A stretch of 64,000 nucleotides of DNA from an uncultured Pseudomonadota bacterium (GTDB lineage Bacteria; Pseudomonadota; Alphaproteobacteria; RF32; CAG-239). The stretch spans positions 1-64,000 of the forward strand of contig CASFJK010000004.1 in assembly GCA_949295025.1 (NCBI GenBank), in the 5' to 3' direction. The notes beneath the pieces are model-generated. The model made no database searches, was not told the origin of the DNA, and was given only the letters and a program-made list of their open reading frames with translations. The position numbers were made by a program, and so were the translations under genes. This document shows positions 60,844 through 64,000 of the stretch, piece by piece (position 1 is the first letter of the stretch; the number at the start of each line of letters is the position of its first letter).

Positions 60844-61972
60844 ACGTAAAAAAACAACACCTTTAATCATTTTGACAGCCGGCGGAACTGGTGGTCATGT
60901 TTATCCGGCAGAAGCTTTGGCAGAAGAATTGTCCAAACGTGGTTATCGTTTGATGCTTGTTACCGATAATCGCGGTAAGGATAATTATAAAGGAAAGCTT
61001 GGACAAATTCAGAATAAAGCTGTTTGGGCCGGAAGTTTGGTTGGAAAATCCGTTTTCTTTAAAATCAAAAGTTTGTTTAAATTGGGAATCGGTGTTTTGC
61101 AGGCATTGCGTATTATCTTAAAAGAAAAGCCGGTTTGTGTGGTCGGTTTTGGCGGATATGCTTCTTTCCCTTGCTGTGTTGCCGCTATTTTAACGGGAAC
61201 TGATTTGGTTATTCATGAACAGAATTCTGTTATGAGCAGAACTAATCGTTTTTTGAGCAAATATGCAACACTGATTGCGCAAAGTTTTAAAAAAGTAAAA
61301 TATGCGCCACAAAATGTAAAAACCGTTTTGACCGGAATGCCGGTTCGTGCAAATATTGTAGAAGCAGCTAATCAGTCTTATTCCAAATTAGGGGCCAAAG
61401 ATGTGATGCAGGTTTTGGTTTTAGGCGGAAGTCAAGGAGCTAAAGTTTTTGCCGAGGTTATTCCTGCAGCTGTACAGCTATTAGATAAAAACTTGCAAAA
61501 ACGCTTGAAAATTATACAACAATGCCGTCAAGATGACGTGGCTTCAATTGAAAAAGCATATAAAGAACTTCCGGTACATGCCGTTGTTTCTCATTTTTTT
61601 GATAATATGCCAGAGCTTTATGCTCATTCTCATGTTGTTATTTCTCGTGCCGGAGCATCTTCAGTTTCAGAAATTGCAGTGATGGGAATTCCATCTATAT
61701 TGGTTCCGCTTCCAACTGCTGCCGATGATCATCAAAGTGGTAATGCGGCTTGGCTTGCTGATGCAAAAGGCGCTCAGATGATTAAACAGTCAACTTTTAC
61801 GGCAGAGAAGTTGAAACAGGTTTTACAAAACTTTTTTGCAGAAGCTGAGCAAGGTTTAGAGCCTACATGTTTAGAGAAAATGGCTCGCAATGCTAAAAAA
61901 ATTGGTATTACAGATGCCGCTGTGCGTTTTGCAGATGCTATTGAAAATGAAATTGTAAATAAACGTAAATAA
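60830..61972 (+). CDS. murG: UDP-GlcNAc:undecaprenyl-PP-MurNAc-pentapeptide transferase
   Basis: 380 residues from the ATG at 60830, six bases after GGAGG; the open frame upstream is only overlap with ftsW. It forms lipid II. Motifs: LTAGGTGGHVYPAEALAEEL, VVGFGGYASFPC, IHEQNSVMSRTNRFLS, VLGGSQGAKVF and the donor-site SRAGASSVSEIAVMGIPSIL with PLPTAADDHQSGNA. In most alphaproteobacteria murC follows; here murB comes next. Confidence 0.96.
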   Translation: MKRIKRKKTTPLIILTAGGTGGHVYPAEALAEELSKRGYRLMLVTDNRGKDNYKGKLGQIQNKAVWAGSLVGKSVFFKIKSLFKLGIGVLQALRIILKEKPVCVVGFGGYASFPCCVAAILTGTDLVIHEQNSVMSRTNRFLSKYATLIAQSFKKVKYAPQNVKTVLTGMPVRANIVEAANQSYSKLGAKDVMQVLVLGGSQGAKVFAEVIPAAVQLLDKNLQKRLKIIQQCRQDDVASIEKAYKELPVHAVVSHFFDNMPELYAHSHVVISRAGASSVSEIAVMGIPSILVPLPTAADDHQSGNAAWLADAKGAQMIKQSTFTAEKLKQVLQNFFAEAEQGLEPTCLEKMARNAKKIGITDAAVRFADAIENEIVNKRK

Positions 61973-61995
61973 ACTTTGTTGAAAGGGAGGTCATT

Positions 61996-62919
61996 ATGTT
62001 TTGGTCAAGTACCCCGGCAGATAATCTGCTTAAAATGTTACCGAAAGTTCGTGGTGTTTACAAAAAAAATGTGCCTCTTTCGAAACATACATGGTTTGGA
62101 GTTGGCGGTCCGGCGGAGGTAATGTTTTTTCCGGAAGATGAAGATGATTTGGCATTTTTTATGAAAAATCGTCCCTATAATTTGCCAACATTTATTATCG
62201 GTGCGGGGTCTAATTTATTGGTGCGAGACGGTGGAATTCCCGGTGTGGTAATCAAGCTCGATAATAAAAATTTTAAGAAAATGAGTGTTGAAGAAAATAC
62301 GTTGACCTTGGGTGCCGGTTTTAGAAATGTGACTTTGGAAAAAAGTCTCATTGAAAAAGGAATCGGCGGATTAGAATTTTTATGTTCTATTCCAGGTGTT
62401 ATCGGTGGTTCTGTTAAGACAAATGCCGGTTGCTATGGCAAAGAGGTAAAAGATGTTATTGTTAAAGCAACCATTGTTAACGGAATGGGAGAAAAAAAGA
62501 CTATCAGTGTAGATGATTTGAAGCTTTCTTACCGCAGCAGTTTGTTTCCAGATGATTGGATTGTGACTTCCATCACGTTCAAAACTTATCCTGAGAATCC
62601 GGAAACAATTGCCAAAATCATTAAAGAAAATAAGGCTAAAAGAGCTCAGTCTCAGCCTTATAATGAAAGAACAGCCGGTTCTACTTTTAAAAATCCCGAA
62701 GGTTTGAAGGCTTGGGAATTGATTAAAAAATCTGGTTGTGCCGATTTGCAAATCAACGGAGCAAAAGTTTCTGAAAAACATTGCAATTTTTTAATTAATA
62801 CCGGTACTGCAACCGCCGCAGATATAGAACAACTTGGAGAAACAATTATTAAAAAAGTTCAAGAACAAACTTCCATTACTTTGGAATGGGAAGTTAAACG
62901 TATGGGTATTGCAAAGTAG
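61996..62919 (+). CDS. murB: UDP-N-acetylenolpyruvoylglucosamine reductase
   Basis: 307 residues, the type II-like short form. A flavoenzyme reducing UDP-GlcNAc-enolpyruvate to UDP-MurNAc. FAD-binding IGAGSNLLVRDGGIPGVVI (residues 74-92) and CSIPGVIGGSVKTNAGCYG are present, as are YRSSLF, the AGSTFKNPEG with catalytic Ser, and a C-terminal TLEWEVKRMG with catalytic Glu. GGGAGG is the ribosome binding site. Followed after three bases by ftsQ. Confidence 0.96.
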   Translation: MFWSSTPADNLLKMLPKVRGVYKKNVPLSKHTWFGVGGPAEVMFFPEDEDDLAFFMKNRPYNLPTFIIGAGSNLLVRDGGIPGVVIKLDNKNFKKMSVEENTLTLGAGFRNVTLEKSLIEKGIGGLEFLCSIPGVIGGSVKTNAGCYGKEVKDVIVKATIVNGMGEKKTISVDDLKLSYRSSLFPDDWIVTSITFKTYPENPETIAKIIKENKAKRAQSQPYNERTAGSTFKNPEGLKAWELIKKSGCADLQINGAKVSEKHCNFLINTGTATAADIEQLGETIIKKVQEQTSITLEWEVKRMGIAK

Positions 62920-62922
62920 TTT

Positions 62923-63804
62923 ATGGTTGAAGAATCTCAAAATATTGATAATCAAAAATCAGAGGCTGTAAAAAAGTCTAACATTGTTACCGAACCGAAA
63001 GAATTTGTAGCGCGTCTTATCGGAAATTTAATTGTACTTGGACTTATTTTCGGCGCAGCTTTTATTACCTTGTTACTCAACACGGATATGGTGGAAGAAA
63101 AATTTCAGGTTTGGTCTGAAGAATGGTATGAGTTTGCTGCAAAGCAGGGGTTGGTTTTAGATGATGTAGTGATTATCGGTCGAGATAAAACTTCTAAAGA
63201 AGATTTGTTAAATGCGCTGCAAGTTAAACGCGGAGATAATTTTTTGCAGTTGGATATTCATGAGCTCAAAAACAGAGTGGAAGCTTTGCCTTGGGTGAAA
63301 GAAGCTGTGGTAAAAAGAAAATTTTTTCCTAATGTTTTGGAAGTAAATCTTCAAGAAAGACAAGTGCGTTCTATTTGGCAGATTAATGAAAAGTTTCATC
63401 CAATTGATGAAGATGGACATGTTATTGATGCGCCTTTTAAGCCTAAAGCACCGATTTTGTTGATTGTAGGAGAGGGAGCACCGCAAAATATTAATCAACT
63501 ACTTAAAGAAATTGATTCTAACAAAAAAGTTTTGGAACGAGTTAAGGTGGCTAATTATATTTCGAATCGGCGCTGGAATTTGGTTTTGGATGATATAGAA
63601 AACGGAATTACAATTAAGTTACCGGAAGAAAATGTTGAACAAGCATGGAAAAAATTGTTGAAGTTGGACGCTGTTAACGGGATTCTTAAACGTAAATTAA
63701 CCATAATTGATTTAAGGTTAAAAGGAAAGATAACTGTAAAATTAAAAAAGACGGATGGAAAAGCTCCGGTGAAATTGAATAAGGCAAAAGAGCGCCGAGT
63801 TTAA
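62923..63804 (+). CDS. ftsQ: Cell division protein FtsQ
   Basis: 293 residues. A polar cytoplasmic tail (1-27), one membrane helix (about 30-50), a POTRA domain (LVLDDVVIIGRDKTSKEDLL, LQLDIHELKNRVEALPWVKE) and the FtsQ domain (RKFFPNVLEVNLQERQV, FHPIDEDGHVID). It recruits FtsB/FtsL in the divisome. No Shine-Dalgarno is clear, but coupling to murB (3-base gap) is likely. The basic end (KLNKAKERRV) is 49 bases from ftsA. Confidence 0.92.
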   Translation: MVEESQNIDNQKSEAVKKSNIVTEPKEFVARLIGNLIVLGLIFGAAFITLLLNTDMVEEKFQVWSEEWYEFAAKQGLVLDDVVIIGRDKTSKEDLLNALQVKRGDNFLQLDIHELKNRVEALPWVKEAVVKRKFFPNVLEVNLQERQVRSIWQINEKFHPIDEDGHVIDAPFKPKAPILLIVGEGAPQNINQLLKEIDSNKKVLERVKVANYISNRRWNLVLDDIENGITIKLPEENVEQAWKKLLKLDAVNGILKRKLTIIDLRLKGKITVKLKKTDGKAPVKLNKAKERRV

Positions 63805-63853
63805 TTTTTTTTGTGAAGAGCTTTGATTGAATTTTGGCTGTATGGAGTGAAAG

Positions 63854-64000
63854 GTGACACATTCTTTTAATCGACTGACATCAATTGCTGCTTTAGATAT
63901 TGGTTCATCTAAAGTTTGTTGCGTTATTGCAAAAATCAGTCGTGACAAACGAATCAATGTTGTCGGTTATGGCTACAATGCATCAAAAGGCATTAAAAAT
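63854..64000 (+). CDS. ftsA: Cell division protein FtsA, N-terminal part (partial)
   Basis: The first 49 codons, cut by the window end. GTG start with TGGAG (63843-63847) six bases upstream. AALDIGSSKVCCVIAKI is the phosphate-1 motif of the actin-like ATPase FtsA, which anchors FtsZ to the membrane. The ftsQ-ftsA order is canonical, so ftsZ would be expected next. Confidence 0.93.
   Translation, partial: MTHSFNRLTSIAALDIGSSKVCCVIAKISRDKRINVVGYGYNASKGIKN

Overview
The window is a gene-dense, AT-rich bacterial chromosome segment that fits an alphaproteobacterium. The ATP12-type F1-ATPase assembly chaperone (known from Alphaproteobacteria and mitochondria), a CarD regulator, DUF2066 and DUF3108 envelope proteins, and the layout of the ribosomal, mre/mrd and mraY-ftsA clusters all point that way. 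A soluble [FeFe] hydrogenase and a pta-ackA pair, with no respiratory genes in view, suggest an anaerobic fermenter such as the uncultured gut alphaproteobacteria. The lineage is inference; no rRNA or tRNA gene was recognised.

Layout. Positions 1-12260 hold the spc/alpha ribosomal region (rplN end, rplX-rplE-rpsN-rpsH-rplF-rplR-rpsE-rpmD-rplO, then secY-adk, rpsM-rpsK-rpoA, rplQ). The usually continuous run is broken twice. About 3 kb of small membrane/lipoprotein genes, with a 134-bp leader present in two copies and a nucleotidyltransferase-like gene, sits between rplO and secY. A 76-codon membrane-protein gene sits between rpoA and rplQ. Positions 12400-19350 are mixed housekeeping genes (racemase, CarD, ApaG, Hsp33, RecX, TruA, Gfo/Idh oxidoreductase). 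Positions 19430-25035 carry the most unusual unit: three helically phased TTGTTACATA-type repeats, then a TolC-like SPOR lipoprotein, a pentapeptide-repeat protein and a VirD4/TraG-like ATPase with an altered Walker B. Positions 25130-34600 hold rarA-crcB, a stand-alone L7/L12 N-domain-like protein, an RluA-family synthase, AsmA, ATP12, acylphosphatase, two unknown genes, a U32 protein and DUF3108.

Positions 34690-42190 run ddl-miaA and mreB-(terminator)-mreC-mreD-mrdA-rodA, which together serve D-Ala-D-Ala synthesis, tRNA modification and rod-shape wall growth. Positions 42190-46790 hold a cluster of palindromic repeats, the hydrogenase and two tandem degenerate EAL proteins. Positions 46850-51830 are an AcrR-AcrA-AcrB-like efflux operon with an AcrR-box-like operator. 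Positions 51950-58510 hold a large unknown protein, pta-ackA, ndk, DUF2066 and an AI-2E/PerM family protein. Positions 58627-64000 are a dcw segment (mraY-ftsW-murG-murB-ftsQ-ftsA) lacking murD, murC and ddl at their usual places.

The most noteworthy items are: (1) the palindromic repeat family at 18.1 and 42.2-42.5 kb, whose arms differ in sequence yet keep a hairpin and an open frame, recalling Rickettsia palindromic elements; (2) the 19.4-25.0 kb three-gene unit; (3) the twin structured leaders between rplO and secY; (4) the free-standing L7/L12 N-domain-like protein.
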